Part shown: piece by piece, positions 8,903 through 16,695 of the stretch
Numbering within the stretch: the stretch's first letter is position 1
Layout of the letters: every line of letters starts with the position of its first letter
From: Duganella callida
GTDB taxonomy: Bacteria; Pseudomonadota; Gammaproteobacteria; Burkholderiales; Burkholderiaceae_D
NCBI RefSeq assembly: GCF_004614165.1
Contig: NZ_SPVG01000180.1
Coordinates: forward strand, 1 to 64,000
Direction of reading: 5' to 3'
DNA: 64,000 nucleotides
Notes under the pieces: generated by a model
What the model saw: the letters and a program-made list of their open reading frames with translations, nothing else
The model's database searches: none
Told to the model about the DNA's origin: nothing
Position numbers and translations under genes: made by a program

Positions 8903-9778
8903 ATGAACACCCCGCTCACCACCGATCCGCACCAGCGTCTGGGCAAACCGGCCGCCGGCTGGCGCGCGCAACTGTACGCCATCATCTTCGAATCCGATAC
9001 CCCAAAAGGAAGGGCCTTCGATCTGACCCTGATCGGCGCCATCCTGTTGAGCGTGCTGGTGGTGGTGCTGGCCAGCGTGCGGCCGCTGGCGCAGCAGTAC
9101 GGCGGCTGGCTGGAAACCGGCGAGTGGTTTTTCACCGTGCTGTTCACCATCGAATATGTGGCGCGCCTGCTGTGCGTGCAGCGGCCGGTGGTGTATGCGC
9201 GCAGCTTCTTTGGCGTGATCGACCTGCTGTCCATCCTGCCCAGCTATGTGTCGCTGTTCATTCCGGCCGCGCACGTGGTGCTGACCGTGCGCATCCTGCG
9301 CCTGCTGCGCATCTTCCGGATACTGAAACTGACGCTGTACATCCAGGAATACAGCATGCTGGGCGACGCATTGCTGGCCAGCCGCCGCAAGATCTTCGTA
9401 TTCCTGTCGGTGGTGTTTCTGATCGTGTTCCTGCTGGGGACGGTGATGTATGTGGTGGAGGGGCCGGAGAATGGCTATACCAGCATTCCAGTGGCCGTGT
9501 ACTGGGCCATTTCGACCATGACCACGGTCGGCTTCGGCGACCTGGTGCCCAAGACCGACATCGGCCGCACGATCGCGTCCTTCATGATGTTGCTGGGCTG
9601 GGGCATCCTGGCGGTGCCGACCGGCATCATCAGTTCGGAAATCAGTTACCAGCGCGGCCGGCCCACGCTCAAGCTGCGCGCCTGCCCCAGCTGCGGCAGC
9701 GACGGCCACGACGACAGCGCCACCTATTGCAAGGATTGCGGCGCGGCGCTTCCGGCAACAGCCGCGGCCGACAGGTAG
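8903..9778 (+). CDS. Voltage-gated-like potassium channel with C-terminal zinc ribbon
   Basis: This 291-residue membrane protein has six predicted transmembrane helices. An S4-like segment rich in arginine (VRILRLLRIFRILK) lies near residue 135. A pore loop with the selectivity filter TVGFGD lies near residue 210. It belongs to the VIC ion transporter family and should pass K+. After the last helix a CPSCGS...CKDCG zinc ribbon ends the protein, which is less usual and may be a regulatory or assembly module. It stands alone, divergent from the TonB receptor gene. Confidence 0.9.
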   Translation: MNTPLTTDPHQRLGKPAAGWRAQLYAIIFESDTPKGRAFDLTLIGAILLSVLVVVLASVRPLAQQYGGWLETGEWFFTVLFTIEYVARLLCVQRPVVYARSFFGVIDLLSILPSYVSLFIPAAHVVLTVRILRLLRIFRILKLTLYIQEYSMLGDALLASRRKIFVFLSVVFLIVFLLGTVMYVVEGPENGYTSIPVAVYWAISTMTTVGFGDLVPKTDIGRTIASFMMLLGWGILAVPTGIISSEISYQRGRPTLKLRACPSCGSDGHDDSATYCKDCGAALPATAAADR

Positions 9779-9799
9779 GCGGCGCGCGTCCGCGCCGCC

Positions 9800-10918
9800 T
9801 CACTGCTGCGCCAGGACGTCCCCGCGCATGCCCGGCCAGTCGGCGTAGCCGGTGGCGTCGCCGCCATACCAGTATTCCCTGGGCGCCTCGGCCAGCGGCG
9901 CGCCGTCGCGCAAGCGGCTGACCAGGTCCGGATTGGCGATGAACCGACGGCCGATGCTGAACAGGTCGGCGTCGCCGGCCGCCAGCGTCTGCTCGGCCAG
10001 CGCCAGCGTGTACTGGTTGTTGGCGATGTAGGCGCCGTGGAAGCGCGCGCGCAGCGCGCTGAAGCTGACGCCATCCGTGGCCTCACGGTTGAGCTGGGTC
10101 ACGCCTTCGATGTCGTGAATGTACAGCAGGCCCAGCGCCGACAAGGCATCCACGTATGCGCCAAAGGTGGCCATGGTGTCGCTGTCGAGCGGGGTGTTGC
10201 CCGGCGCGGTGGTCAGCGGCGAGATGCGGATGCCGACACGGTCGGCGCCCCACACGTCCACCACCGCCTTGACCACTTCCAGCGGAAAGCGCAAGCGGTT
10301 TTCCAGCGAGCCGCCGTACTGGTCGGTGCGATGGTTGGTGCTGTCGCGTACGAACTGCTCCAGCAGGTAGTTGTTGGCCGAGTGCACCTCGACGCCGTCG
10401 AAGCCGGCCAGCTTGGCGTTCTCGGCCGCGCGACGGTAATCCGCGATGATGGCGGAGAGCTCGTGCGTCTCCAGCGCGCGCGGCGTGACGAAATCCTTCA
10501 TGCCATCGTGCACGCGGATCTGGCCCTCGGGCTTGATGGCCGACGGCGCCACCGGCAGTGCGCCACCCGCATGCAGGTCCGGATGCGACATGCGCCCGGT
10601 GTGCCACAGCTGCAGGAAGATCTTGCCGTCGCGGCGGTGCACGGCGGCCGTGACCTGCCGCCAGGCGGCGATCTGCTCGCCGGTCCAGATGCCCGGGGTG
10701 CGCGGGTAGCCGCGCGCCTGGGCCGAGATGTTGGTGGCTTCGGTGACGATCAGGCCGGCCTCGGCGCGCTGGGCATAGTAGTCGGCCGCATAGTCCGGCG
10801 GCACGCCGGCGTCATCCGCCCGGCTGCGGGTCATGGGCGCCATGACGATACGGTTTTTCAGCTGCAGCCGGCCGATGGTCACCGGTTGCAGGACGGGGCT
10901 GTTGACGTTCTTGCTCAT
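9800..10918 (-). CDS. Alkene reductase, Old Yellow Enzyme family
   Basis: The 372-residue FMN TIM-barrel enzyme reduces activated C=C bonds or nitro groups with NAD(P)H. Family signatures are MAPMTRSRA near residue 27, FLQLWHTGRMSHP, the substrate-binding HSANNYLLEQF and YGGSLENR. The start at 10918 follows AAGGAG; the frame open to 11002 lacks such a site. It lies 10 bases after the semialdehyde dehydrogenase stop, so the two are co-transcribed under the inverted repeat at 12334. NemA-like roles in electrophile detoxification are likely. Confidence 0.93.
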   Translation of the reverse strand: MSKNVNSPVLQPVTIGRLQLKNRIVMAPMTRSRADDAGVPPDYAADYYAQRAEAGLIVTEATNISAQARGYPRTPGIWTGEQIAAWRQVTAAVHRRDGKIFLQLWHTGRMSHPDLHAGGALPVAPSAIKPEGQIRVHDGMKDFVTPRALETHELSAIIADYRRAAENAKLAGFDGVEVHSANNYLLEQFVRDSTNHRTDQYGGSLENRLRFPLEVVKAVVDVWGADRVGIRISPLTTAPGNTPLDSDTMATFGAYVDALSALGLLYIHDIEGVTQLNREATDGVSFSALRARFHGAYIANNQYTLALAEQTLAAGDADLFSIGRRFIANPDLVSRLRDGAPLAEAPREYWYGGDATGYADWPGMRGDVLAQQ

Positions 10919-10928
10919 GATCCGCTCC

Positions 10929-12320
10929 TTAAACTTGTTTGACCCACACTGCCTGGGCATTGGTGAATTCGCGCAGGCCGAAGTGCGACAGCTCGCGGCC
11001 ATAACCGCTTTTCTTCACGCCGCCGGTCGGGATGCGCGGATCGGTCAGCGAGAAGCCGTTGACGAACACGCCACCGGTTTCCAGCCGTCGCGCCAGACGC
11101 TGGGCGCGGGCGGTATCGCCGGTCCACAGCGCGCCGCCCAGACCGTATTCGCTGGTGTTGGCCAGAGCGATCGCCTGTTCGACGCTGTCGGCAACCGTGA
11201 TCGCCGCCACCGGACCAAAGGTTTCCTCGTCAAACGCGGCCATGCCGGGCGTGACGCCGGTCAGCACCGTCGGCGCATAGAAATAGCCGGGACCATCGAT
11301 TTTCCGGCCGCCCAGCAGCAGCGTGGCGCCGGCTTGCAGCGTGCGTTCGACCTGGTGGTGCAGCTCGTCACGCAGATCGGCGCGCGCCATCGGCCCGACC
11401 ACGGTGGCCGGATCGGTGGGATCGCCGACCTTGATCTGGCGCGCCGCCTGCACGAACTTGCGGGTGAATGCTTCGGCGATCGGCCGTTCCAGAATGAAGC
11501 GCTTGGCGGCCAGGCAGACCTGGCCGGCGTTCTGGAAGCGCGCGTGGATCGCCGTCTTCACCGCCGCATCGATATCGGCGTCGGCCAGCACGATGAAGGC
11601 GTCGGCGCCACCCAGCTCCAGCAGGCTCTTTTTCAGCGCCTTGCCGGCGATGGCCGCCACCGCCGAACCGGCGCGCGCGCTGCCGGTCAGCGTGACGGCG
11701 GCGATGCGCGGATCTTCGATGACCTGCGCCACCACCTCATTGCCGGCGTTCAGATTGGCAAACAAGCCCTTGGGAAAACCGGCCGTCTCAAAGATCTGCT
11801 GCAGCGCATAGGCCGAGCCCATCACGTTGGGCGCATGCTTGAGCACGAAGCCGTTGCCGGAAAACATGATCGGACCGGCCGCGCGGATCACCTGCCACAG
11901 CGGGAAATTCCACGGCATCACGGCCAGGATGCTGCCGAGCGGCAGATACGAGATGTAGATCTGGTCATCGCCATCGATGGGCGCCGGTTCGTCGGCCAGC
12001 ACGCCCGGACCGTTATCGGCCACCCATTCGATGCTGCTGGCGCACTTTTCCACCTCGGCGCGCGCGGCGGCCAGGGTCTTGCCCATTTCCGCCGTCATCA
12101 GGGCCGCCAGCGATTCGGCGTTCTCGCGCAGCGCTGCGGCCAGCCGGCGGTAGGCGGCGATGCGCTCGCCCACCGGCGTGGCGCGCCACAGGCGCTGGGC
12201 GGCGGCGTTATCGGCCAGCAGACGGTCGACCTGCCCGGGAGTCTGGAACGGGTAATCGGCGATCAGTGCGCCGGTGGCGGGATTGCGCGATACCGCGCCA
12301 GTGGTGTTCAGTTGCGACAT
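10929..12320 (-). CDS. NAD(P)-dependent succinate-semialdehyde dehydrogenase-like aldehyde dehydrogenase
   Basis: This 463-residue ALDH has the catalytic Cys in AGQVCLAAKRF near residue 260 and the general-base Glu in LLELGGADAF near residue 227. The cofactor loop is TLTGSARAG, and MPWNFPLW is also present. The short N-terminus and closest sequence style are those of the Sad/GabD group, which oxidises succinate semialdehyde to succinate. GGAGG lies just before the ATG at 12320, so the extra 22 residues up to 12386 are not translated. It is first in an operon with the Old Yellow Enzyme gene. Confidence 0.92.
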   Translation of the reverse strand: MSQLNTTGAVSRNPATGALIADYPFQTPGQVDRLLADNAAAQRLWRATPVGERIAAYRRLAAALRENAESLAALMTAEMGKTLAAARAEVEKCASSIEWVADNGPGVLADEPAPIDGDDQIYISYLPLGSILAVMPWNFPLWQVIRAAGPIMFSGNGFVLKHAPNVMGSAYALQQIFETAGFPKGLFANLNAGNEVVAQVIEDPRIAAVTLTGSARAGSAVAAIAGKALKKSLLELGGADAFIVLADADIDAAVKTAIHARFQNAGQVCLAAKRFILERPIAEAFTRKFVQAARQIKVGDPTDPATVVGPMARADLRDELHHQVERTLQAGATLLLGGRKIDGPGYFYAPTVLTGVTPGMAAFDEETFGPVAAITVADSVEQAIALANTSEYGLGGALWTGDTARAQRLARRLETGGVFVNGFSLTDPRIPTGGVKKSGYGRELSHFGLREFTNAQAVWVKQV

Positions 12321-12333
12321 ATTGCCTCCGTGA

Positions 12334-12359
12334 GTGGTCAAGTAAGACTGCTTGACCAC
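12334..12359. promoter_or_regulatory. Inverted repeat, probable operator of the dehydrogenase/reductase operon
   Basis: GTGGTCAAG (12334-12342) and CTTGACCAC (12351-12359) are perfect 9-bp arms around an 8-base spacer, 14 bases before the dehydrogenase start. The XRE/MmyB regulator gene ends just upstream, so that protein is the natural candidate to bind here. Binding is inferred from position only. Confidence 0.65.
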
Positions 12360-12403
12360 CACTGTAGGCAATTCATCGCAAGGCAAGAAGGCGTCTTGTT
12401 ATC

Positions 12404-13210
12404 CTATGAGTGGCGCTCATAGTCAGAATGTTCAGGGATGTACGTGACCAGCGACAGGTCCGGCCGACCGACCGGCGTCAGCGCCATGTAGGTATAGCGG
12501 ATCTGGCCGCCCGTGGGCAGGCGCAAGCTCTTGCCGCCTTCGTCGAACACGGCCACGTCGGTGTCCTGCCACCAGGCGCGGAATTCGGGACTGAGGTCGC
12601 GCAATTCCTCGATCAGACTATCGAACGGCGCCTTGTCGTCCGCCTGCGCGCGGGCCGCGCGGAAGATCGACACCATGCCGCGCGCATGCTGTTCCCAGTC
12701 GATGATCTGGCTGCGGTAGGGCTGGTGGGTGAACAGCAGACGCAGCGTGTTGCGCTCGTGCGGCCGCAGCTCGGCGTAGTCGATCAGCATGTCGACCACG
12801 GCGTCGTTCCAGACCAGGATGTCGAGCCGGGTATTGCGTACATAGGCCGGCAGGTCGATGGCGCGCACCAGCAGTTCCAGGCCGTCGCTGACCTGGCCGT
12901 TGCCGGTCACCAGCGGCGCCTCGCGCGCCGACAGCGCGAACAGGTGCGCCGACTCGGTGCCATCCAGCTTGAGCACCTTGCTGATGCGGCGCAGCGCGTC
13001 GGCCGAGGGCTGGATTTCGCGTCCCTGCTCCAGCCAGGTGTACCAGCTGACGCTGACGCCGGCCAGCATGGCCACTTCCTCGCGGCGCAGGCCGGGCGTG
13101 CGGCGCGGACCGGCCGGCAGTCCGTATTCAGCCGGCTGCAGGCGCGCGCGCCGGCTGCTGAGGAAGGCGCCCAGTTCGCGCCGCTGTTCGGGGGTGGGTC
13201 GTTTAGGCAT
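12404..13210 (-). CDS. XRE-family regulator with MmyB-like ligand-binding domain
   Basis: The 268-residue protein has an N-terminal helix-turn-helix (LRREEVAMLAGVSVSWYTWLEQ... near residues 40-60) after the typical RRTPGLRREE lead. A C-terminal MmyB-like PAS-type domain (NDAVVDMLIDY, AWWQDTDV, RYTYMALTPV) probably binds a fatty acid or similar ligand. Regulators of this type often sit beside short-chain or aldehyde dehydrogenases. Here the dehydrogenase/Old Yellow Enzyme operon follows on the same strand, 83 bases away. The ATG at 13210 begins MPKRPTPEQRREL, the usual start in this family. Confidence 0.92.
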   Translation of the reverse strand: MPKRPTPEQRRELGAFLSSRRARLQPAEYGLPAGPRRTPGLRREEVAMLAGVSVSWYTWLEQGREIQPSADALRRISKVLKLDGTESAHLFALSAREAPLVTGNGQVSDGLELLVRAIDLPAYVRNTRLDILVWNDAVVDMLIDYAELRPHERNTLRLLFTHQPYRSQIIDWEQHARGMVSIFRAARAQADDKAPFDSLIEELRDLSPEFRAWWQDTDVAVFDEGGKSLRLPTGGQIRYTYMALTPVGRPDLSLVTYIPEHSDYERHS

Positions 13211-13315
13211 GGGGCTGGGACGATGACTGTCGATCCGGCGGTTATAACCCATATCGGCCCCGGCCACAACCGCTGCAGCCGCCAGGACCTGGCGACTCTG
13301 CGCCACCACCGCCGC

Positions 13316-13454
13316 GCCCCTCGCCCACGGCGGCCACCCGCCCGGTCGAACGGGCGCCCACGTCGCCGATGGCGAACACGAGGAACACCGCGCCCTGTCC
13401 GGCCGAATTGCCGCCGCCGACCGGCACGATTGCCTCGCCCTTGCACAGCGGACA
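13316..13454 (-). pseudogene. Internal-deletion relic of a thioredoxin reductase-like flavoprotein
   Basis: On the minus strand one frame reads PLCKGEAIVPVGGGNSAGQG then AVFL directly followed by VFAIGDVGARSTGRVAAVGEG. In intact thioredoxin reductase-like proteins the NAD-binding motif (VVVGGGNSAGQAAVFL) and the FAD-binding tail (VFAIGDVR...KRVAAAVGEG) are about 130 residues apart. Here they are fused, so an internal deletion has removed the centre. The rest of the 345-base gap between the XRE and DsbC-like genes shows nothing recognisable. Confidence 0.6.
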
Positions 13455-13555
13455 ACATCGCCAGGGCCGTAACCGCGCCTGCCGCCCGAGGTCAGCGATG
13501 ACAGCGGCGCACTGGCCATGCCACGCCGCCCGCTAGGGACACTCGCGCGCGCAGC

Positions 13556-14080
13556 TCAGGGCCCGTCCCGCAGCCGATGTTCCAGCGTGGCCAGATCGAC
13601 CGCGCCCGGCAACAACTGGCCTTGAGGCAGCACCAGGGTCGGCGTGGCCCTGACGCCGAGCGCCTCACCCAGCTTGCGGTTGGCCGCCAGCGGCGGCAGG
13701 CAGACGCCGGCCTGCGGCAATTGCCCGTCGCGCATCCAGCGATCCCAGGCACCCGCCCGGTCGGGCGCGCACCAGATCAGGCGGGCCTTGCGTGCCGCAT
13801 CGTCATGCTGGTCCAGCGGGAACAGAAACACGTAAATGGTGACGTCATCCAGTCTGCTCAGCGTGTCGCGCTCCAGCCGCTGGCAGTAGCGGCAGTCGGG
13901 ATCGGAGAACAGGGCCAAGCGGCGCCTGCCATTGCCGTGCACCAGCTTGATCGCCTGCTGCAGCGGCAGACTGGCGAAATCGAGGTCAGCGGCGGGCCGC
14001 GGTTCGCTCGCGCCGGCCGCGCCGGCAAGGCACAGCGTTGCCGCGAGCAGGCAGCGCATGAGTACGGTGCGGAAAGGCAT
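13556..14080 (-). CDS. DsbC/DsbG-like thioredoxin-fold thiol:disulfide protein
   Basis: The 174-residue protein has a signal peptide (cleavage near AGAAGA), then a thioredoxin fold with the active site DPDCRYCQRLE near residue 70 and a conserved cis-Pro region (VRATPTLVLPQG). It matches the catalytic half of DsbC, which isomerises disulfides in the periplasm, but lacks the N-terminal dimerisation domain. The start at 14080 follows AAGGAA. It is divergent from the broken mutS gene at 14263. Confidence 0.87.
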   Translation of the reverse strand: MPFRTVLMRCLLAATLCLAGAAGASEPRPAADLDFASLPLQQAIKLVHGNGRRRLALFSDPDCRYCQRLERDTLSRLDDVTIYVFLFPLDQHDDAARKARLIWCAPDRAGAWDRWMRDGQLPQAGVCLPPLAANRKLGEALGVRATPTLVLPQGQLLPGAVDLATLEHRLRDGP

Positions 14081-14262
14081 ACGGTTCCTTGTGTCCGTGG
14101 TCAGAGCGGAACAGTATGCGTGGCGCGAACGGGCGGGTCCATCGACATTTTGTGCACGATTGCTTGGCCTCAATCGAACAGTCCAGCCGACGCGAATTCT
14201 CCTGCCGGGCGGCGAAAGCGGTAAAATGACGGGTTAATCAATGCATCATTTTTTCAGAACCA

Positions 14263-14364
14263 ATGACCACCGTCCCGAACGAAATCAACGCCGCCGCAGT
14301 CAAGAATAGCGCTACCGAGAAGCTTACGCCCATGATGCAGCAGTATTCGCGACAATTAAAGTAA
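14263..14364 (+). pseudogene. mutS: 5' fragment of mutS, interrupted by the island
   Basis: The ATG at 14263 opens a GC-rich frame whose residues 22-28 read LTPMMQQY, the hallmark N-terminus of the mismatch-repair ATPase MutS. From codon 29 the protein no longer resembles MutS (SRQLK) and stops at 14362-14364. The break falls within the first bases of the 184-bp repeat. The remaining 850 or so codons of mutS are not in this window. I infer that an element inserted here at the mutS 5' end. Whether another mutS copy exists cannot be seen. Confidence 0.8.
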
Positions 14365-14520
14365 GCCTTATGGAATAAGGACGTCTGCGAATTAATGGGG
14401 ACGTAGTCCCCTTATGGGTCACTTGGAAGAAATTTTGTCGCACTTCGTGGAATGCCGGCATTCCGAAGATGGAACAGTCACAGCACTCTACAGATCATAG
14501 ATGGCCGTTGCAATATTTTT
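14337..14520. repeat. 184-bp island-end repeat, copy A
   Basis: This noncoding block aligns without gaps to 38327-38510 (160 of 184 identical by hand count). It contains three conserved palindromes: CCTTATGGAATAAGG (14366-14380), GGGGACGTAGTCCCC (14397-14411) and GGAATGCCGGCATTCC (14449-14464). Its first nine bases (GCAGCAGTA) are also mutS codons, as expected for a recombination core. It marks the sharp change from GC-rich chromosome to AT-richer DNA. The following 148 bases up to 14668 hold nothing else I can identify. Confidence 0.88.
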
Positions 14521-14668
14521 TATGAGACGGCTTTCTCTAACGGTCAATGACAGCGCTACGCAAGCCACCTGCGATTAAGAATTCTGCTATCGCATGATCG
14601 GTCGCTTCAGTTTGCGGGGAAGGCAGTGTTGCGAGCGCAGTGCTACCTACCCCACACATTTCACATGT

Positions 14669-14914
14669 TTAGCTTGCGGAGAACTTCGCTCCGTCAACTT
14701 CGATCAGCTGATCAAGCCGGATGGTCTCTCCTGTACTGAGCGTCAGGTAGTCAGCGCCGCTTCTGGCGTAGACGTCCGTGACGATGGCGTCGCGCGTTTG
14801 TACCTTTCCGTCGGTCTCGCGGAACTGGATAACTATAGATTGACGCTTTATTGCAAGAGCTTCCAGCCGGTCGTGGTAGTCGCAACTAATTGGTTGGTAC
14901 ATTTCGGTAGTCAT
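14669..14914 (-). CDS. rof: Rho-binding antiterminator (ROF/YaeO family)
   Basis: This 81-residue protein has the family opening MYQPISCDYHDRLE, a central small beta barrel and the ending TIRLDQLIEV, like YaeO of E. coli. YaeO binds the primary RNA site of Rho and reduces Rho-dependent termination. It is the first gene inside the left end of the island. Rho is known to silence foreign genes, so an island-borne Rho inhibitor could help cargo expression; that is inference. The family is also common on chromosomes. Confidence 0.82.
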   Translation of the reverse strand: MTTEMYQPISCDYHDRLEALAIKRQSIVIQFRETDGKVQTRDAIVTDVYARSGADYLTLSTGETIRLDQLIEVDGAKFSAS

Positions 14915-14950
14915 AACATCGCCTTATTGCTGCTTTTCTCAAATGCCAGA

Positions 14951-15718
14951 TCAGACTGATTTAACTTCACCACCGTCGAAACGCACTACAGAACCTGTCA
15001 TCCATTTCGCCTTCTGCGAAACCATAAACGCCATTAGTTCAGCGATTTCCTCTGGCTCGCCGAAACGCCGTATGCCAGCCTGAGCCAAGAATGACTGCTT
15101 TGCCTGTTCGAGCGTTACTCCCTTCGCCGCTGCCGCCTTTTCTAACATTCCCACCCGCCTGCTCGTAATAATGGCTCCCGGCGATACACTGTTTACCTGC
15201 ACCCCGTCTTCTACTCCACGTTCAGCAAATGCTTTTGCTAGCGCTTCTATCGCTGCGTTAATTGCGCCAACCGCTGCCGCCCCTGGTTTGGGATTAATTG
15301 CTGCAGTTCCAGAGACGAACACCACCGCACCTGTTGATGCTTTCAGCGCATCCCATGCATGTATCGTCAGCCGCCGTGCGCCATGAAATTTTAATTCCAT
15401 GCCGGCGGCCCATTGCTCGTCCGTCATTTGGAACACGTCGATTCCTGGTACAGCACCCGCAATGTTAACCAAGGCATCTATTCGACCAAACCGCGCCATC
15501 GTTGCGCTAACGATGGTCTCCGCCGCCTTCGACGCCGATAAATCCAACTCAAGTACTAACGGCTCGGCTCCGATCGCTCTGACCTGTTCAGCAACCTCCG
15601 CCAAACGCTCTCCGTCCCGCGCGACCAGCACGACGCCCCCGAAGTCACGCGCGAACCGCAACGCAGTTGCTCTGCCAATTCCCGAACTAGCGCCCGTTAC
15701 AATAGATACAGATTTCAT
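14951..15718 (-). CDS. SDR-family protein lacking the catalytic Tyr-Lys pair
   Basis: The 255-residue Rossmann protein has the NAD(P) motif TGASSGIGRA at residues 8-17, NIAGA near residue 86 and the serine strand VFVSGTAAINPKPG. Where a normal SDR has YxxxK, the sequence is VGAINAAIEAL, so Tyr and Lys are both replaced. It may bind nucleotide without classical dehydrogenase chemistry. AGGAGAG precedes the ATG at 15718. It lies 28 bases after the alpha/beta hydrolase gene on the same strand and is probably transcribed from the operator-bearing promoter at 16489. Confidence 0.86.
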   Translation of the reverse strand: MKSVSIVTGASSGIGRATALRFARDFGGVVLVARDGERLAEVAEQVRAIGAEPLVLELDLSASKAAETIVSATMARFGRIDALVNIAGAVPGIDVFQMTDEQWAAGMELKFHGARRLTIHAWDALKASTGAVVFVSGTAAINPKPGAAAVGAINAAIEALAKAFAERGVEDGVQVNSVSPGAIITSRRVGMLEKAAAAKGVTLEQAKQSFLAQAGIRRFGEPEEIAELMAFMVSQKAKWMTGSVVRFDGGEVKSV

Positions 15719-15746
15719 GTTCTCTCCTGATAATTAGATCCAGTGA

Positions 15747-16439
15747 CTAACGCTTCACTGCTTTGATGGCTTCAAAAATAATGTCGGTCACCACATCCGG
15801 TTCAGTGACTGCGGGGGTGTGGTCAACGCTGCGAGACCAAACTTGCGCCTGCATTCGCTCACTCATAAATCGCTGAGTTTCGAACGGGATCATTCGATCT
15901 TCTTCTGCGATCAAGAACCAAGAAGGAACCTTCTTCCACAGCGGGCTATCAACAGGACTCGTGATACATGCGGGAGCGATCGGCCGCTGTACCGCAGCCA
16001 GCACTGCCAGCTCATCATCCGAAGCGTTCTGAGCAAACGCTCGCGCAAACGCCCCATCTGGCAACCAAATTAGCCCGTGAATGTCTGGGGCCAACTGCGG
16101 AGACATTGGATGTGGCGGCGAGCGATAAAAAACATCAGTAACTTTTTCGCCAAGGTCGGGAGCCAACGCTGCGACATACACCAGCGCACTAACTTTGCTT
16201 GATGTGCATGCTCCTATGACGGCACCACCATACGCATGCCCAACCAGTACAACCGGACCTTTCGCTCGTTCGATAACTTGCTCGACCACGTCAACATCGT
16301 TAGAAAGCGACATCAACGGTAGCTGCGGGGCTGCGACTGCTATTCCCTTTGCACTAAGCGCACTGATCACTTTACTCCAGCTAGAACCGTCGGCCCACGC
16401 TCCATGAACCAACACTACACTAACCCCATCACCCGACAT
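15747..16439 (-). CDS. Alpha/beta-fold hydrolase-like protein without nucleophilic serine
   Basis: The 230-residue protein has the alpha/beta fold: VVLVHGAWADGSSW with the oxyanion region near residue 11, and a C-terminal DHTPAVTEP with the His. The nucleophile elbow reads GHAYGG instead of GHSYGG, so the Ser is Ala. Homologues with this Ala form a known subgroup of uncertain activity. It is the first gene of the two-gene unit with the SDR. A GTAACC-N19-GGCTAC site lies 50-80 bases upstream. Confidence 0.85.
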   Translation of the reverse strand: MSGDGVSVVLVHGAWADGSSWSKVISALSAKGIAVAAPQLPLMSLSNDVDVVEQVIERAKGPVVLVGHAYGGAVIGACTSSKVSALVYVAALAPDLGEKVTDVFYRSPPHPMSPQLAPDIHGLIWLPDGAFARAFAQNASDDELAVLAAVQRPIAPACITSPVDSPLWKKVPSWFLIAEEDRMIPFETQRFMSERMQAQVWSRSVDHTPAVTEPDVVTDIIFEAIKAVKR

Positions 16440-16488
16440 AATTTCTCCAATAAAAATAGATATACCAAACCACTTTACGCAAAGTTAA

Positions 16489-16519
16489 GTAACCGGTCAA
16501 GATATTTTTAATAGGCTAC
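16489..16519. promoter_or_regulatory. Island operator site a (GTAACC-N19-GGCTAC)
   Basis: This 31-bp inverted repeat has one mismatch in the right arm and lies 50-80 bases before the alpha/beta hydrolase start on the minus strand. Reverse-strand TTGACC overlaps its right side and could be the -35 box. It is one of ten sites with the same spacing in the island. The 176 bases from 16520 to the end of the MOSC gene hold nothing else recognised. Confidence 0.65.
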
Positions 16520-16695
16520 CCTGAGTGTAACGTCTTACCTGGCGTAATCTGATAGGTCTAACAGGACATCCAGAGCCTTAACGCAAAAAATGCCTCACAA
16601 TGAATCGGCTGATCAAGCACAGAAGTGACTACGTTTTTATTCTTTGCGGCGGCGCCAATAGAAGGAGCTGCGTAGCTGAGAGAGTGTTACAGCCA

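Noticed and set aside
10833-12422. A 529-codon plus-strand frame opposite the dehydrogenase and reductase genes
   Set aside because: It is the antisense shadow of two well-supported genes in GC-rich DNA; its composition is Arg/His/Gln-rich with no domain.
14594-14959. A 121-codon plus-strand frame near the island end
   Set aside because: It is opposite the well-supported rof gene and has no recognisable domain.
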